In this document: positions 44,310-54,402 of the stretch, in pieces | Layout: every line of letters begins with the position of its first letter | How positions within the stretch are numbered: the stretch's first letter is position 1 | NCBI RefSeq assembly: GCF_030315685.1 | Contig: NZ_JASXSI010000001.1 | Span: forward strand, 434,001-498,000 | Direction: 5' to 3' | Source: Gordonia sp. ABSL11-1 | Lineage (GTDB): Bacteria > Actinomycetota > Actinomycetes > Mycobacteriales > Mycobacteriaceae | DNA length: 64,000 nt | The notes under the pieces: generated by a model | The model's database searches: none | Seen by the model: the letters and a program-made list of their open reading frames with translations, nothing else | What the model was told of the DNA's origin: nothing | Translations under genes and position numbers: made by a program

Positions 44310-46837
44310 GTGTTCTTGCGCAGTACGAGCACCGACCGGGCGCCGACGGTGAACGTCGAACCTGCCGTCACCGTGATGTCGGTGTGACCGGTCGGGTCGG
44401 CGGTGTCGAGCTCACCGACCCAGTCCGGACTCCAGGACGAGGGCAGATGGAAGTCGATGTCGCCGTCGTGCGCGTTGAAGCAGATGATGAAGCTGTCATC
44501 GGTCACTGTCTCCCCGCGCTCGTCCTTCTCGCCGATCCCGTCGCCGTTGAGGAACACCGCGAGGCTCTTGCCGAACCCGCTGTCCCAGTCGGCGGCAGTC
44601 ATGGTCTCGCCGCCGGGGGTGAGCCAGACGATGTCGAGTGCCTGATCACCCCACCGGATCGGCTTACCCGCGAAGAACCGTCGTCGGCGGAATACCGGGT
44701 GGGCAGTGCGCAGAGCGATGGCGCGGCGCGTGAACTCGAGAAGGTGGGAGTTCTTCTCCGCGAGCGACCAGTCCATCCACGAGAGTTCTGAATCCTGGCA
44801 GTACACGTTGTTGTTGCCCTGCTGCGTGCGGCCGAACTCGTCGCCGTGGGCCAGCATCGGGGTGCCCTGCGACAGGAACAGCGTCGCCAGGATGTTGCGC
44901 TGTTGGCGTGCGCGCAACGCGAGGATGTCCGGGTCGTCGGTCGGGCCCTCGACACCGCAGTTCCACGAGCGGTTGTGACTCTCGCCGTCGCGGTTGTCCT
45001 CGCCGTTGGCGATGTTGTGTTTCTCGTTGTACGACACCAGGTCCCGCAGTGTGAAACCGTCGTGTGCGATGACGAAGTTGATGCTCGCCAGGGGCCGGCG
45101 GCCGGTCGCCTCGTACAGATCCGACGACCCGGTCAGCCGGGAGGCGAACTCGCCCAACGTCGCCGGTTCACCGCGCCAGTAGTCGCGGACGGTGTCGCGG
45201 TACTTGCCATTCCATTCGGTCCACAGCGGGGGGAAGTTGCCGACCTGATAGCCGCCCTCACCGATGTCCCACGGCTCCGCGATGAGCTTCACCTGGGACA
45301 CGACCGGATCCTGTTGCACCAGATCGAAGAACGCGGACAGCCGGTCCACATCGTGCAGCTCGCGCGCGAGAGTCGAGGCCAGATCGAACCGGAACCCGTC
45401 GACGTGCATCTCGAGCACCCAGTACCGCAGCGAGTCCATGATGAGTTGCAGGGTGTGCGGGTGGCGGCCGTTGAGACTGTTGCCGGTTCCGGTGTAATCC
45501 ATGTACATCTCGGGGTTGCCGTCGACCAACCGATAGTAGGCGCCGTTGTCGATGCCGCGGAACGAGACGGTCGGACCGAGATGATTGCCCTCGGCGGTGT
45601 GGTTGTAGACGACGTCGAGGATGACCTCGATGCCCTCCTTGTGGAACGCCCGTACCATCGCCTTGAACTCGGTCACCGCGCTCGCCGGCAGATCGGGGTT
45701 GGAGGCGTACTCGAGGTGCGGCGCGAGGAACCCGAAGGTGTTGTATCCCCAGTAGTTTCGCAGGCCCTTGTCCTGCAACACGAAGTCCTGCATGAACTGG
45801 TGCACCGGCATCAGCTCGATCGCGGTGATGCCCAACGACTTCAGGTGATCGATGATGACCGGGTGACAGAGCCCGGCATAGGTGCCACGCAGGTGCTCCG
45901 GGATGTCGGGGTGCGTGGCCGTCATGCCCTTGACGTGCGCCTCGTAGATCACCGTCTGGTGATACGGCAACTTCGGTGACCGGTCGTGCTGCCAATCGAA
46001 GTACGGGTTGACGACCACCGACACCATGGTGTGGCCGAGCGAGTCCAGTTGCGGCATGTCATCGGGATGCTGGGCGACGACGGGCAGGGGCTCGGTGAGA
46101 TCCGCGGCGTCGTCGCTGCCGACGGAGGCCCGCGCGAGCGCTTCCTCGGCGTCGGCCGTCGCGCTGTCCATCGTGCGCCGGGGAGGCGCCGCGGTGGTCG
46201 GCGTCTCGTCGATCCCGACCGCGTCGTCGGCGGAGGCCTCCGAGTCCGTGGCTCCGGTGGCCGACGAGGCGTCCTCCGTGACCTTGTTCACCGTCTCGGC
46301 ACCGGCGGTGTCCTCGGTGTTCTCGTCCTCGGCCTGGTGACCGTGGTCCTCTTCGGTCACCATCGGGTAGGAGAACAGCGACGCGTCGCCGTCGAACTCA
46401 CCGTGAAATGCCTTGCCGTACGGGTCGAGCAGCAGCTTGCTCGGATCGCAGCGTTGCCCCTGCGACGGGTCGTAGGGGCCGTGGACGCGAAAACCGTAGA
46501 ACTGTCCCGGACCGATGTTCGGCAGATAGCAGTGCCAGCAGTAGCCGTCGACCTCGTCGAGCCGAATCCGCTGCTCGATCCCGGCGCCGTCGACGAGGCA
46601 CAGATCGACCGCGGTCGCCGTCTCGGAAAACAGCGAGAAGTTGGTTCCCACACCGTCATACGTGGCACCGAGGGGATACGGGGTACCCGGCCACACGACG
46701 AACGGGACGCGGTCGGGCGGCGGCGGCGATTGGTCTACCGGAGCGAGCACATCGAGCACTTCCGCGGGCTGGGCGGGGGCCGAGTCTCCGGAGTCGGGGG
46801 TCGGTGACGGGGTCACGTCGACCTTCGGCGAGTTCAT
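44306..46837 (-). CDS. treX: glycogen debranching enzyme GlgX/TreX with an acidic insertion
   Basis: GH13 isoamylase-type debrancher of 843 residues, longer than the roughly 700-720 usual in the family. N-terminal CBM48 (GATYDGVGTNFSLFSETATAVDLCL), catalytic barrel with VILDVVYNHTAEG, MHVDGFRFDLASTLAREL and AEPWDIGEGGYQVGNFP, and FIAHDGFTLRD-type motif are intact. Residues about 161-267 are a low-complexity Glu/Asp/Ala/Thr insertion before GHTMVSVVVNPYFDW. TAGTGT lies 6 nt before ATG 46837, suggesting a leaderless transcript for treX-treY. Confidence 0.94.
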   Translation of the reverse strand: MNSPKVDVTPSPTPDSGDSAPAQPAEVLDVLAPVDQSPPPPDRVPFVVWPGTPYPLGATYDGVGTNFSLFSETATAVDLCLVDGAGIEQRIRLDEVDGYCWHCYLPNIGPGQFYGFRVHGPYDPSQGQRCDPSKLLLDPYGKAFHGEFDGDASLFSYPMVTEEDHGHQAEDENTEDTAGAETVNKVTEDASSATGATDSEASADDAVGIDETPTTAAPPRRTMDSATADAEEALARASVGSDDAADLTEPLPVVAQHPDDMPQLDSLGHTMVSVVVNPYFDWQHDRSPKLPYHQTVIYEAHVKGMTATHPDIPEHLRGTYAGLCHPVIIDHLKSLGITAIELMPVHQFMQDFVLQDKGLRNYWGYNTFGFLAPHLEYASNPDLPASAVTEFKAMVRAFHKEGIEVILDVVYNHTAEGNHLGPTVSFRGIDNGAYYRLVDGNPEMYMDYTGTGNSLNGRHPHTLQLIMDSLRYWVLEMHVDGFRFDLASTLARELHDVDRLSAFFDLVQQDPVVSQVKLIAEPWDIGEGGYQVGNFPPLWTEWNGKYRDTVRDYWRGEPATLGEFASRLTGSSDLYEATGRRPLASINFVIAHDGFTLRDLVSYNEKHNIANGEDNRDGESHNRSWNCGVEGPTDDPDILALRARQQRNILATLFLSQGTPMLAHGDEFGRTQQGNNNVYCQDSELSWMDWSLAEKNSHLLEFTRRAIALRTAHPVFRRRRFFAGKPIRWGDQALDIVWLTPGGETMTAADWDSGFGKSLAVFLNGDGIGEKDERGETVTDDSFIICFNAHDGDIDFHLPSSWSPDWVGELDTADPTGHTDITVTAGSTFTVGARSVLVLRKNT
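46035..46357 (-). other. low-complexity insertion inside treX
   Basis: The segment encodes about 107 residues poor in hydrophobics (for example EDHGHQAEDENTEDTAGA and ASADDAVGIDETPTTAAPP). It is in frame and does not disturb flanking barrel motifs. It lies on the loop between the CBM48 domain and the first barrel strand. Confidence 0.7.
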
Positions 46838-46918
46838 GTCACGACACTAGCCGCCAACGGTCGCGCATTCATCTCGGAGACAGGTACCCGGGTGTGGTGT
46901 GACCGAGTCCGACGCCGC

Positions 46919-49114
46919 TCAGCGAGCGGGTGGTCCGGTCCATGGCAACGCCAGTGCCATCTGTCGACCCAGCTCCTCGGTCAGGCTGCGGACGTAGGTG
47001 GCGCTGAGGTGGTGCCAGTCCTTGTAGACGACGATGTTGCCCACGATCGCCGGGCAGAGGTCCACGTCACACACCCCGTTCGACATGTCGAGCGCGTGGA
47101 ACATCGGCCGGGTCGTCTCCAGGGCGAGTGCCGGATCCTCGGGCGCCAGCGCCGCTGCCCGTGGTGTGGCACATTCGGTCGCCGAACCGCCGTCGGCAAG
47201 GCAGGTCGGGGTGTCGATCAGTCCCTTGGCGTTGTGTGGCCACGGGGTGTCGCGGATACCCAGGACGGCGATGTCGTTGGCGAGGAACTCGTCGAAGATC
47301 GGCGGGTACGTCGGCGGCACCCAGTCTCCGGGCTCGTAGTCGCGCGGGCGGGTGGAGTTGGTGAAGACGGCATCGGGCTTGTCCTCGATGACTTTCTTCT
47401 TCACCCGCATCACCCAATCGTGGCATTGCGGGTAGGGCACACCGTTCTGCTTGGGCACCAGTTCGGTGGACATCGGACACCCCATCTTGAGGTACGTCGT
47501 CACCTTGAAGTGGTTGCGCTGCCCCAACAGATTGAGTGCCGAGATCCACATCTCGGCGTGCGAGCCGCCTATCAGGGCGACCGTCTTGGCCGCCGTCGGG
47601 TCGCCGTAGACGCCGACGTGGATGTCGGGGTCCTCGAAGTTGCTCATGTACCCGTCGGTGGAGGTCTCCGGGAAGTCCTGGGTCACCATCAACGGGGACG
47701 GCTGGGGATCGATGGCGGGAACCGGGGCGCCGTTGAGCAGCGCCCGCGCGCCCGGGTACAGCCGCGGATCGAGGTTCTTGGTGTCCACGACCATCGTCGC
47801 GACATGGCGGTCCCAGAGCACGATCCCGGTGCCGGTCACCAGGGTGCCGACGACCAGGATGCTGGTCACGACGGAGGTGTAGCCCAACCGTCGCGCGCGT
47901 CCGTCACGACGTGCGTGCGCGGGTTCGGTACGACCGCCACGGCGCAGCGGATCCTCGATGTAGCGCTTCGTCAGCCAGGCCAGAGCGATGGAGGCGGCGA
48001 GCAGCCCGACACCTTCGAGGACCGAGGCGTGGTCCTTCTCCCGCCAGGTCAGGTAGAAGATCAGCAGCGGCCAGTGCCACAGGTACAGCGAGTACGCGAT
48101 CGTCCCCAGCCATACCGGCCACCGGCTGGCGAGCATCCGGTTGACGGGTGGCAGTGCCTGCGGTTCCGTCGAGCCGGGCCGGGGACGCTCCACCGCGGTC
48201 GCGCCTGCCCAGATGATCAGCAGGGTCGAGCCCACCGGGACCAGAGCCCACGGTCCGGGATAGGAGTCGACGCCGTCGATCCACCACCCGCAGGTGATGA
48301 TCAGGGCCAGCGCGACCACCGCGGCGACGGTGCGCATCCACCGGGGCACGCGCCAGGACGGCAACCAGATCGCCAGCAGGCCGCCGGCCAGTGGCTCCCA
48401 GAGACGAGACAGGGTATCGAAGTAGTTGAACTGCTGGTTGACGCCCATCCGCATGTGCGCCCAGTAGAACGACACCACCGCGACCGCGAGGATCGCACCG
48501 CCGACGAGGACCTTGATGACCCGCGGATCGGCCAGCGGCGCGATCAGTCGCGCACCGAGTTTGACGAGTGCAGCGAAGGCGAGTGCCACGAGGAGGGTCA
48601 CGACGAAGAACTGACCCTGGACCGACATCGACCAGATGTGTTGCAGCGGGCTGTTCGCCGAACTCGCCGCCAGATAGTCCTGGGAATTGAATGCGAGGTG
48701 CCAGTTCTGGTAGTACAGCCCGCTCGCGATGAGTTCCTTGCCGATGCTCACCCAGCGTGTCTGCGGGATCACGATGACGGTGAGCACGGCAACCGCGATC
48801 AGAACGGTGAACAACGCGGGCAATAGGCGCCGCAGCAGCCGTTTGAGCCGCGGCCACGGATCGATCGTGTCGCGGAACGCCACGTGGGTCGCCTGGCTGT
48901 GGATCGCGTGCCGCAGCAGTGACCCCACGAAGAAGTAGCCGGAGAGGGCGAGGAAGACGTCGACGCCACCGGAGACGCGACCGAACCAGATGTGGAAACA
49001 GGCGACCAGCGCGATGGCGATACCGCGCAGACCGTCGAGGTCGGTGCGGTACGCGGGGACGTTGTCCACCGGGGCCGGCGACGCCGGGACGGTGGTGTGG
49101 GTCGGTGCTGCCAC
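46919..49114 (-). CDS. acyltransferase 3 (OafA/YrhL type) with SGNH domain
   Basis: Membrane O-acyltransferase of about 731 residues from GTG 49114. The N-terminal acyltransferase-3 domain starts YRTDLDGLRGIAIALVACFH, has about ten membrane helices and the motif AYSLYLWHWPLLIFYL. The C-terminal extracytoplasmic SGNH hydrolase-like domain has the serine motif as ALIGGSHAEMW (commonly GDSH) and the DxxH motif as YKDWHHLS. Such proteins acetylate or acylate envelope glycans or lipids. It occupies the place of Rv1565c beside treX. Substrate unknown. The start is the least certain part. Confidence 0.88.
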   Translation of the reverse strand: MAAPTHTTVPASPAPVDNVPAYRTDLDGLRGIAIALVACFHIWFGRVSGGVDVFLALSGYFFVGSLLRHAIHSQATHVAFRDTIDPWPRLKRLLRRLLPALFTVLIAVAVLTVIVIPQTRWVSIGKELIASGLYYQNWHLAFNSQDYLAASSANSPLQHIWSMSVQGQFFVVTLLVALAFAALVKLGARLIAPLADPRVIKVLVGGAILAVAVVSFYWAHMRMGVNQQFNYFDTLSRLWEPLAGGLLAIWLPSWRVPRWMRTVAAVVALALIITCGWWIDGVDSYPGPWALVPVGSTLLIIWAGATAVERPRPGSTEPQALPPVNRMLASRWPVWLGTIAYSLYLWHWPLLIFYLTWREKDHASVLEGVGLLAASIALAWLTKRYIEDPLRRGGRTEPAHARRDGRARRLGYTSVVTSILVVGTLVTGTGIVLWDRHVATMVVDTKNLDPRLYPGARALLNGAPVPAIDPQPSPLMVTQDFPETSTDGYMSNFEDPDIHVGVYGDPTAAKTVALIGGSHAEMWISALNLLGQRNHFKVTTYLKMGCPMSTELVPKQNGVPYPQCHDWVMRVKKKVIEDKPDAVFTNSTRPRDYEPGDWVPPTYPPIFDEFLANDIAVLGIRDTPWPHNAKGLIDTPTCLADGGSATECATPRAAALAPEDPALALETTRPMFHALDMSNGVCDVDLCPAIVGNIVVYKDWHHLSATYVRSLTEELGRQMALALPWTGPPAR

Positions 49115-49283
49115 TACCTTGGGTGTGTCTTCCTGTCTCGAACGTCGTGGTTCACCGAAACGAACCCGACGGCGTGGTCGGTGATGTCGGGGCTGGTTGT
49201 CCGGGAAGCAATCTACATGGCGAAGCTGTGATATTCCGATTCGGTTCTTCGCGACACACCGGCCGTCGGACCCCCGCTGACCT

Positions 49284-49880
49284 TTACTTTTCTTTACTTT
49301 CGGCGACCTCGGCGATCGGTGCCGGGACGATGGCACGCATCCGGGCGCCGTCGAGGATGACGCTCAGCCCGTCGCTGAACTCGCCGGCGAAGTCCCGCCC
49401 CGACGGGCCGGTCACCTGGAGGCGTTCCATCTGCGCGCGGGTCTGTTCCTCGATGGTCAGGCCGATGACGAGCTGACAGATCGCGGTCGCCACGGCCTGA
49501 GCATCGCGCTCGGTCAGCCCGCCCCCGCGCGCCGCGGCGGCGAGTTCGCCGGCGATCGATTTCGGCGACAGTCCGCTGGCCCAACTCGATGACACCACCT
49601 CGGCGCTGTCGGGGACATCGAGGAGGGCACCGCGCATCCCGGTGGCCACGAACGCCAGCTGATCGTCCCAGGCGAGGTCGTCCGGTGCCGCCGCGATGCT
49701 GCCGAGGATGTCGTCGGACAAGGCTGCGAGCAGGGTCTGTTTGTTCGGGAAGTGCCAGTACAGCGCGTTCGGACGGACTCCGAGGTCGGCGGCGAGGCGG
49801 CGCATCGACAGGTCCGCGAGGCTGTGGTGGGTGAGGATGTCGCGCGCCGCCCGCAGGACATCGGCTCGGGTGTTGCTCAC
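49284..49880 (-). CDS. bioQ: TetR family regulator, probable biotin repressor BioQ
   Basis: Protein of 198 residues. N-terminal [47 protein letters not shown]. The C-terminal domain is short and of TetR type. It is divergent from bioA, and the 129-bp gap contains two 17-bp palindromes. BioQ of Corynebacterium and Mycobacterium is a TetR repressor of bio genes, so I infer the same role; the sequence itself only shows a TetR protein in the right place. TACCCT stands 6 nt before GTG 49880, so the message is probably leaderless. It ends in a Lys/Glu-rich tail. Confidence 0.75.
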   Translation of the reverse strand: MSNTRADVLRAARDILTHHSLADLSMRRLAADLGVRPNALYWHFPNKQTLLAALSDDILGSIAAAPDDLAWDDQLAFVATGMRGALLDVPDSAEVVSSSWASGLSPKSIAGELAAAARGGGLTERDAQAVATAICQLVIGLTIEEQTRAQMERLQVTGPSGRDFAGEFSDGLSVILDGARMRAIVPAPIAEVAESKEK

Positions 49881-49910
49881 GGACCCAGGGTAGAGGCCCC
49901 GGTGACGCCG

Positions 49911-49949
49911 CCTGTACACCGTCCAGGAACCGCCTGTACAGTGTTCAGG
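49911..49949. promoter_or_regulatory. twin BioQ-like operators in the bioQ-bioA gap
   Basis: CCTGTACACCGTCCAGG (49911-49927) and CCTGTACAGTGTTCAGG (49933-49949) are imperfect palindromes with centres 22 bp apart, two helical turns. The second contains TACAGT, a candidate bioA -10; the first lies at the expected -35 of the divergent repressor gene, whose -10 is TACCCT at 49887-49892. Both genes would thus be repressed together. Confidence 0.7.
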
Positions 49950-50009
49950 ACGCCGACCGTGAGGGAGCCCACAGCCCGGCCCTCCTGCGACCCGAAGGAC
50001 ATCACCCAC

Positions 50010-51338
50010 GTGGACGAGGCAACCATCCGCCGCATCGATGCCGCGCACGTATGGCATCCGTACGGAGCGATGCCCGCGACCACGGTGCCGATCGTGGTCC
50101 GAGGTGCTCACGGCGCGCAGATCGAGCTGGCGGACGGCCGGGAGGTCGTCGACGGCATGAGTTCCTGGTGGGCGGCCATCCACGGATACCGGCACCCTGT
50201 CCTCGACGCTGCCGTCACGTGTCAGCTCGGGTCGATGGCGCACGTGATGTTCGGCGGCCTCACACACGAGCCCGCCGCCCGGCTCGCCGAGCTCCTGGTC
50301 TCGGTCACGCCCGAACCGCTGCAGAAGGTGTTCTTCTGCGATTCCGGGTCGGTCTCCGTCGAGGTCGCCACGAAGATGGCGCTGCAGTACTGGCGCAGTC
50401 GCGGGCGCGGTGACAAGACCCGCCTGCTGACCTGGCGCGGCGGCTATCACGGGGACACGTTCACCCCGATGAGCGTCTGCGACCCCGACGGCGGCATGCA
50501 CTCGCTGTGGACCGACGTCCTGACCGAGCAGATCTTCGTCCCCGCGCCACCCTCGCTGCCCGGCACGCTCGAGGCGCCCGGTGCTTTCGACGACGAGTAC
50601 GTGCGGACGCTCGAGGCGGCGGTGACGGCGAATGCCGATCGCCTGGCCGCTGTGATCGTCGAACCGGTCGTCCAGGGGGCCGGCGGGATGAGATTCCACG
50701 ATCCGCGCTACCTCACCGCCCTGCGGCGGATCTGTGACCGCACGGGCGTCCTGCTGATCTTCGACGAGATCGCCACCGGATTCGGACGAACCGGCGAGCT
50801 CTTCGCCGCCGACCACGCCGGCGTCGCCCCGGACATCATGTGCCTCGGCAAGGCGCTCACCGGCGGATACCTCACGCTCGCCGCGACCCTGTGCACCGGC
50901 GAGATCGCCGAGGTCATCAGTCGTGGCAAGGCCGGCGGGCTCGCCCACGGGCCGACGTTCATGGCCAATCCGCTGGCCTGTGCGGTCGCCGTCGCCGCCG
51001 TCGAACTGCTCCTCGACTCCCCGTGGCGGACCTGGGTCCTCGACATCGAGTCCGGATTGCGTTCGGGGCTGGCCGATCTCGCTGACCGGCCGGGTGTCGT
51101 GGATGTCCGCGTGCTCGGTGCGATCGGCGTCGTGCAACTCGACCGCCCCGTCGACATGGCCCCGGCCACCGAGGCCGCGATCGAGGCCGGCGCGTGGCTG
51201 CGTCCCTTCCGCGACCTGATCTACGTGATGCCGCCGTTCGTCTGCACCGCCGATGACATCGCGACGATCGCCCTGGGTGTCCGTGCCGCGGTCGACGCCT
51301 GCCTGACCGCCGATCTCGTTGCCGGAGTGAGCCGATGA
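50010..51338 (+). CDS. bioA: adenosylmethionine-8-amino-7-oxononanoate transaminase
   Basis: PLP aminotransferase of 442 residues that makes 7,8-diaminopelargonate in biotin synthesis. Signatures: [30 protein letters not shown], the PLP phosphate loop [39 protein letters not shown] and the Schiff-base lysine in [12 protein letters not shown] (residue 281). GTG 50010 is used, 11 nt after GAAGGA; GTG 49959 would add 17 residues. First gene of bioA-bioF-bioD-bioB, with all junctions overlapping by 4 bp. Confidence 0.95.
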   Translation: MDEATIRRIDAAHVWHPYGAMPATTVPIVVRGAHGAQIELADGREVVDGMSSWWAAIHGYRHPVLDAAVTCQLGSMAHVMFGGLTHEPAARLAELLVSVTPEPLQKVFFCDSGSVSVEVATKMALQYWRSRGRGDKTRLLTWRGGYHGDTFTPMSVCDPDGGMHSLWTDVLTEQIFVPAPPSLPGTLEAPGAFDDEYVRTLEAAVTANADRLAAVIVEPVVQGAGGMRFHDPRYLTALRRICDRTGVLLIFDEIATGFGRTGELFAADHAGVAPDIMCLGKALTGGYLTLAATLCTGEIAEVISRGKAGGLAHGPTFMANPLACAVAVAAVELLLDSPWRTWVLDIESGLRSGLADLADRPGVVDVRVLGAIGVVQLDRPVDMAPATEAAIEAGAWLRPFRDLIYVMPPFVCTADDIATIALGVRAAVDACLTADLVAGVSR

Positions 51339-52534
51339 CCACCACCGAGCGCGCCGTACCCGCGGTGACACCGTTCCCGCCGACGGCGACCGACCGGCCC
51401 GTCGGCGCCCTCGACTGGATCGCCGAGGAGGCCGCCCGACTTCAGGCCGCCGGTCTTCATCGTGATCCAGTTGTCCGGCAACCGGATTCGGAGATGATCA
51501 ACTTGGCGTCCAACGACTACCTCGGCTTGTCCAGGCATCCCGGTGTCCTCGCCGGCGCTCACGCCGCACTCGACGCCTGGGGTGCCGGTTCGACGGCATC
51601 GCGTCTCGTCGTCGGTACGACTTCGCTGCACGTCGATCTGGAGGACGATCTCGCCGAATTCCTCGGATTCCCGGCGGCTCTGTCGTTCTCGTCCGGGTAT
51701 CTCGCCAACGTCGGCGCGATCACCGCCCTCGCCGGCCGTGGCGACCTGATCGTGAGCGACACCGGTACGCACGCGTCGTTGATCGACGGCTGCCGACTGT
51801 CCCGTGCGCGGGTCGTCGTGGTCGACCGGGGCGATCACGAGGCCGTGCGGAAAGCCCTGCGCGAGCGCACGGAACGACGTGCGCTGGTCGTGACGGACTC
51901 GGTGTACAGCATCGACGGGGAGCCCGCGCCGGTCGCGGACCTGTACGGGGTGGCCCGCGATCACGGGGCCGCGTTGCTGGTCGACGAGGCCCATGCCTTC
52001 GGGGTGCGCGGCCCGGGTGGGCGCGGCCTGGTCGCCGAACTGGGGCTCTCCGGTGCACCCGATCTGGTCGTGACCACGGTCCTGTCCAAGTCGCTCGGCG
52101 CCCAGGGCGGCGTCGTCCTCGGTTCCCGCCTGCTGCGCTCCTACCTGACCGATCGGGCGCGCACCTTCATCTTCGACACCGGGCTCAACCCGGCCGCCGT
52201 CGGTGCCGCGCGGGCGGCGCTCGACCTCGTGCGCTCCGACCCGTCGATGCCGGAGCGGTTGCGGCTCAACGCTCTACGGCTCGCGGACTCCATCGGGGCG
52301 GACACGCCCGCAGCCGCGGTCATCTCGCTCGTCGTCGGCGAACCGCAGCCGGCGGTCGCCGCCGCCGCGCTGTGTCGCGACCGGGGCGTGCTCGTGGGAT
52401 GTTTCCGCCCGCCGTCGGTGCCCGCGGGCACCTCGCGCCTGCGTCTGACCGTGCGTGCCGATCTCGACACGTCGGTCGTCGACCACGTCGCCGGCGTCGT
52501 CAACGACGCCCTCGTGCGGGTGGGGGCCCGATGA
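51335..52534 (+). CDS. bioF: 8-amino-7-oxononanoate synthase
   Basis: PLP enzyme of 399 residues condensing pimeloyl thioester with alanine. Signatures: [61 protein letters not shown] and the catalytic lysine in [11 protein letters not shown] (residue 252). Length and motif order are normal. It overlaps both neighbours by 4 bp. Confidence 0.95.
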   Translation: MTTTERAVPAVTPFPPTATDRPVGALDWIAEEAARLQAAGLHRDPVVRQPDSEMINLASNDYLGLSRHPGVLAGAHAALDAWGAGSTASRLVVGTTSLHVDLEDDLAEFLGFPAALSFSSGYLANVGAITALAGRGDLIVSDTGTHASLIDGCRLSRARVVVVDRGDHEAVRKALRERTERRALVVTDSVYSIDGEPAPVADLYGVARDHGAALLVDEAHAFGVRGPGGRGLVAELGLSGAPDLVVTTVLSKSLGAQGGVVLGSRLLRSYLTDRARTFIFDTGLNPAAVGAARAALDLVRSDPSMPERLRLNALRLADSIGADTPAAAVISLVVGEPQPAVAAAALCRDRGVLVGCFRPPSVPAGTSRLRLTVRADLDTSVVDHVAGVVNDALVRVGAR

Positions 52535-53352
52535 GCGCGCCCGGACGTGTCTTCGCGGTCACCGGCACCTCGACCGACATCGGCAAGACGATCGTCACCG
52601 CGGCACTCGTCGCAGCAGCGCACCACGCCGGATCGACAGTGGCCGTGTGCAAACCCGCGCAGACCGGCATGGCTGCCGGCGAACCGGGTGACCTGGCCGT
52701 GGTCGAGGACCTCGCCGGACCAGAGGCGACCGCCGAATGTGCCCGCTACCCTGAGCCATTGGCGCCCGAGACCGCAGCGCGCCGTGCCGGGTTACCCGCT
52801 CTCGCGCTGTCCACGGTGACGTCGGCGGTGGCCGGCCTGTCGGCTGCACACGACCTCACCCTGGTCGAGGGGGCCGGTGGCGTGCTCGTGCGGCTGGCGT
52901 CCGATCTCACCCTGCTCGACGTCGCGACCGTGGCCGACGCCGGAGTCGTCGTCGTGGTCCCGGCCGGACTCGGCGCCCTGAACCACGCCGAGCTGACCGT
53001 CGACGCCGTCCGCGCCCACGGCCTGCGCCCGGCCGGTCTGATCATCGGCTCCTGGCCCGAGGGCCCGGATCTCGCGATGGAGTGCAACCGCACGGATCTG
53101 CCCCGCCTCACGGGCGTGCCGATCGTCGGCGTCGTCCCCACCGGTGCGGGCGCCCTCGCGCCGGCCGAGTTCCGTCGCGCGGCGCCGTCCTGGATCGACG
53201 CGGACTGGCTCGCCCGCGAGACCGGCTTCTCGCCGACGGCAACCCGATCCTCGCCGACGGCAACCGACATCCCGCCGATGGCAACCGACATCCCGCCGAT
53301 GGCAACCGACATCGACCTCGACAATCAGCCCACAGAAGGAGCTCTCTCGTGA
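52531..53352 (+). CDS. bioD: dethiobiotin synthetase with repeat tail
   Basis: ATP-dependent carboxylase of 273 residues that closes the ureido ring of dethiobiotin. P-loop [15 protein letters not shown] (about residues 12-26), [21 protein letters not shown] and [17 protein letters not shown] are present. A normal BioD core is about 225-230 residues; here 35-40 further residues are appended, including four tandem seven-residue units ([28 protein letters not shown]). The tail is unlikely to affect catalysis. It overlaps bioB by 4 bp. Confidence 0.95.
   Translation: MSAPGRVFAVTGTSTDIGKTIVTAALVAAAHHAGSTVAVCKPAQTGMAAGEPGDLAVVEDLAGPEATAECARYPEPLAPETAARRAGLPALALSTVTSAVAGLSAAHDLTLVEGAGGVLVRLASDLTLLDVATVADAGVVVVVPAGLGALNHAELTVDAVRAHGLRPAGLIIGSWPEGPDLAMECNRTDLPRLTGVPIVGVVPTGAGALAPAEFRRAAPSWIDADWLARETGFSPTATRSSPTATDIPPMATDIPPMATDIDLDNQPTEGALS
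53230..53313 (+). repeat. four 21-bp tandem repeats in the 3' end of bioD
   Basis: Units at 53230-53250, 53251-53271, 53272-53292 and 53293-53313. The last two are identical; the first two differ by a few bases. The period is a multiple of three, so copy-number changes keep the frame. It encodes an S/PP-T/M-AT-D/R-S/I heptad. Confidence 0.9.
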
Positions 53353-54392
53353 CCCAGGCACCCGTCGCACCCGACCGGCAGCGCGATCCCGCCCATGACG
53401 GCGGCATCCTCGACACCGCCCGCGCGCAGGTCCTCGAACGTGGCGAGGCCCTCGATCAGGCCCAGGTCCTCGAGGTGCTGCGCCTGTCCGACGACCGGCT
53501 CACCGAACTGTTGCAACTCGCCCACGACGTGCGGATGCGGTGGTGTGGTCCGGAGGTCGAGGTCGAGGGCATCATCTCGCTGAAGACCGGTGGGTGCCCG
53601 GAAGACTGCCACTTCTGTTCGCAGTCCGGACTCTTCGCGTCTCCGGTTCGCAGCGCATGGATCGACATCCCCTCGCTCGTCGAGGCGGCCAAGCAGACCG
53701 CGAAGACCGGGGCGACCGAGTTCTGCATCGTCGCGGCCGTGCGTGGACCGGACAAGCGGCTCCTCAGCCAGGTCGCCGCCGGCATCGAGGCGATCCGCAA
53801 CGAGGTCGACATCCAGATCGCCTGCAGCCTCGGGATGCTCACCCAGGAGCAGGTCGATCAGCTCAAGGGCATGGGTGTACACCGCTACAACCACAACCTC
53901 GAGACCGCCCGCAGCCACTTCCCGAACGTCGTCACCACCCACACCTGGGAAGAGCGGTGGGACACGCTGCGCATGGTCCGTGATGCCGGCATGGAGGTCT
54001 GCTGCGGCGGCATTCTGGGTATGGGGGAGAGCCTGGAGCAACGCGCCGAGTTCGCCGCCGACCTCGCGTCACTCGAGCCCGACGAGGTCCCGCTCAACTT
54101 CCTCAACCCGCGTCCCGGGACCCCGTTCGGTGACCTCGACGTCCTGCCGGCGTCCGAGGCGCTCAGATCGGTGGCGGCGTTCCGCCTGGCGCTGCCGCGA
54201 ACGATCTTGCGGTTCGCCGGCGGACGCGAGATCACCCTCGGCGACCTCGGTGCCAAGCAGGGCATCCTCGGCGGCATCAACGCCGTCATCGTCGGCAACT
54301 ACCTGACCACGCTGGGGCGCCCCGCCGAGGAGGACCTGGATCTGCTGACCGATCTGTCGATGCCCATCAAGGCACTCAACGACAGCATCTAG
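53349..54392 (+). CDS. bioB: biotin synthase
   Basis: Radical SAM enzyme of 347 residues inserting sulfur into dethiobiotin. The SAM cluster cysteines are in [16 protein letters not shown] (Cys 83, 87, 90), and the auxiliary cluster ligands in AACSLG-type [10 protein letters not shown] and [14 protein letters not shown] are present. GTG 53349 follows AGAAGGAGC. It requires an iron-sulfur accessory protein in mycobacteria, encoded here directly downstream. Confidence 0.96.
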   Translation: MTQAPVAPDRQRDPAHDGGILDTARAQVLERGEALDQAQVLEVLRLSDDRLTELLQLAHDVRMRWCGPEVEVEGIISLKTGGCPEDCHFCSQSGLFASPVRSAWIDIPSLVEAAKQTAKTGATEFCIVAAVRGPDKRLLSQVAAGIEAIRNEVDIQIACSLGMLTQEQVDQLKGMGVHRYNHNLETARSHFPNVVTTHTWEERWDTLRMVRDAGMEVCCGGILGMGESLEQRAEFAADLASLEPDEVPLNFLNPRPGTPFGDLDVLPASEALRSVAAFRLALPRTILRFAGGREITLGDLGAKQGILGGINAVIVGNYLTTLGRPAEEDLDLLTDLSMPIKALNDSI

Positions 54393-54402
54393 GCTCGGGA
54401 GC

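Noticed and set aside
46892..48826. 644-codon plus-strand frame opposite the acyltransferase
   Set aside because: His/Arg/Gly/Val-rich shadow without motif, antisense to a clear multi-helix membrane protein.
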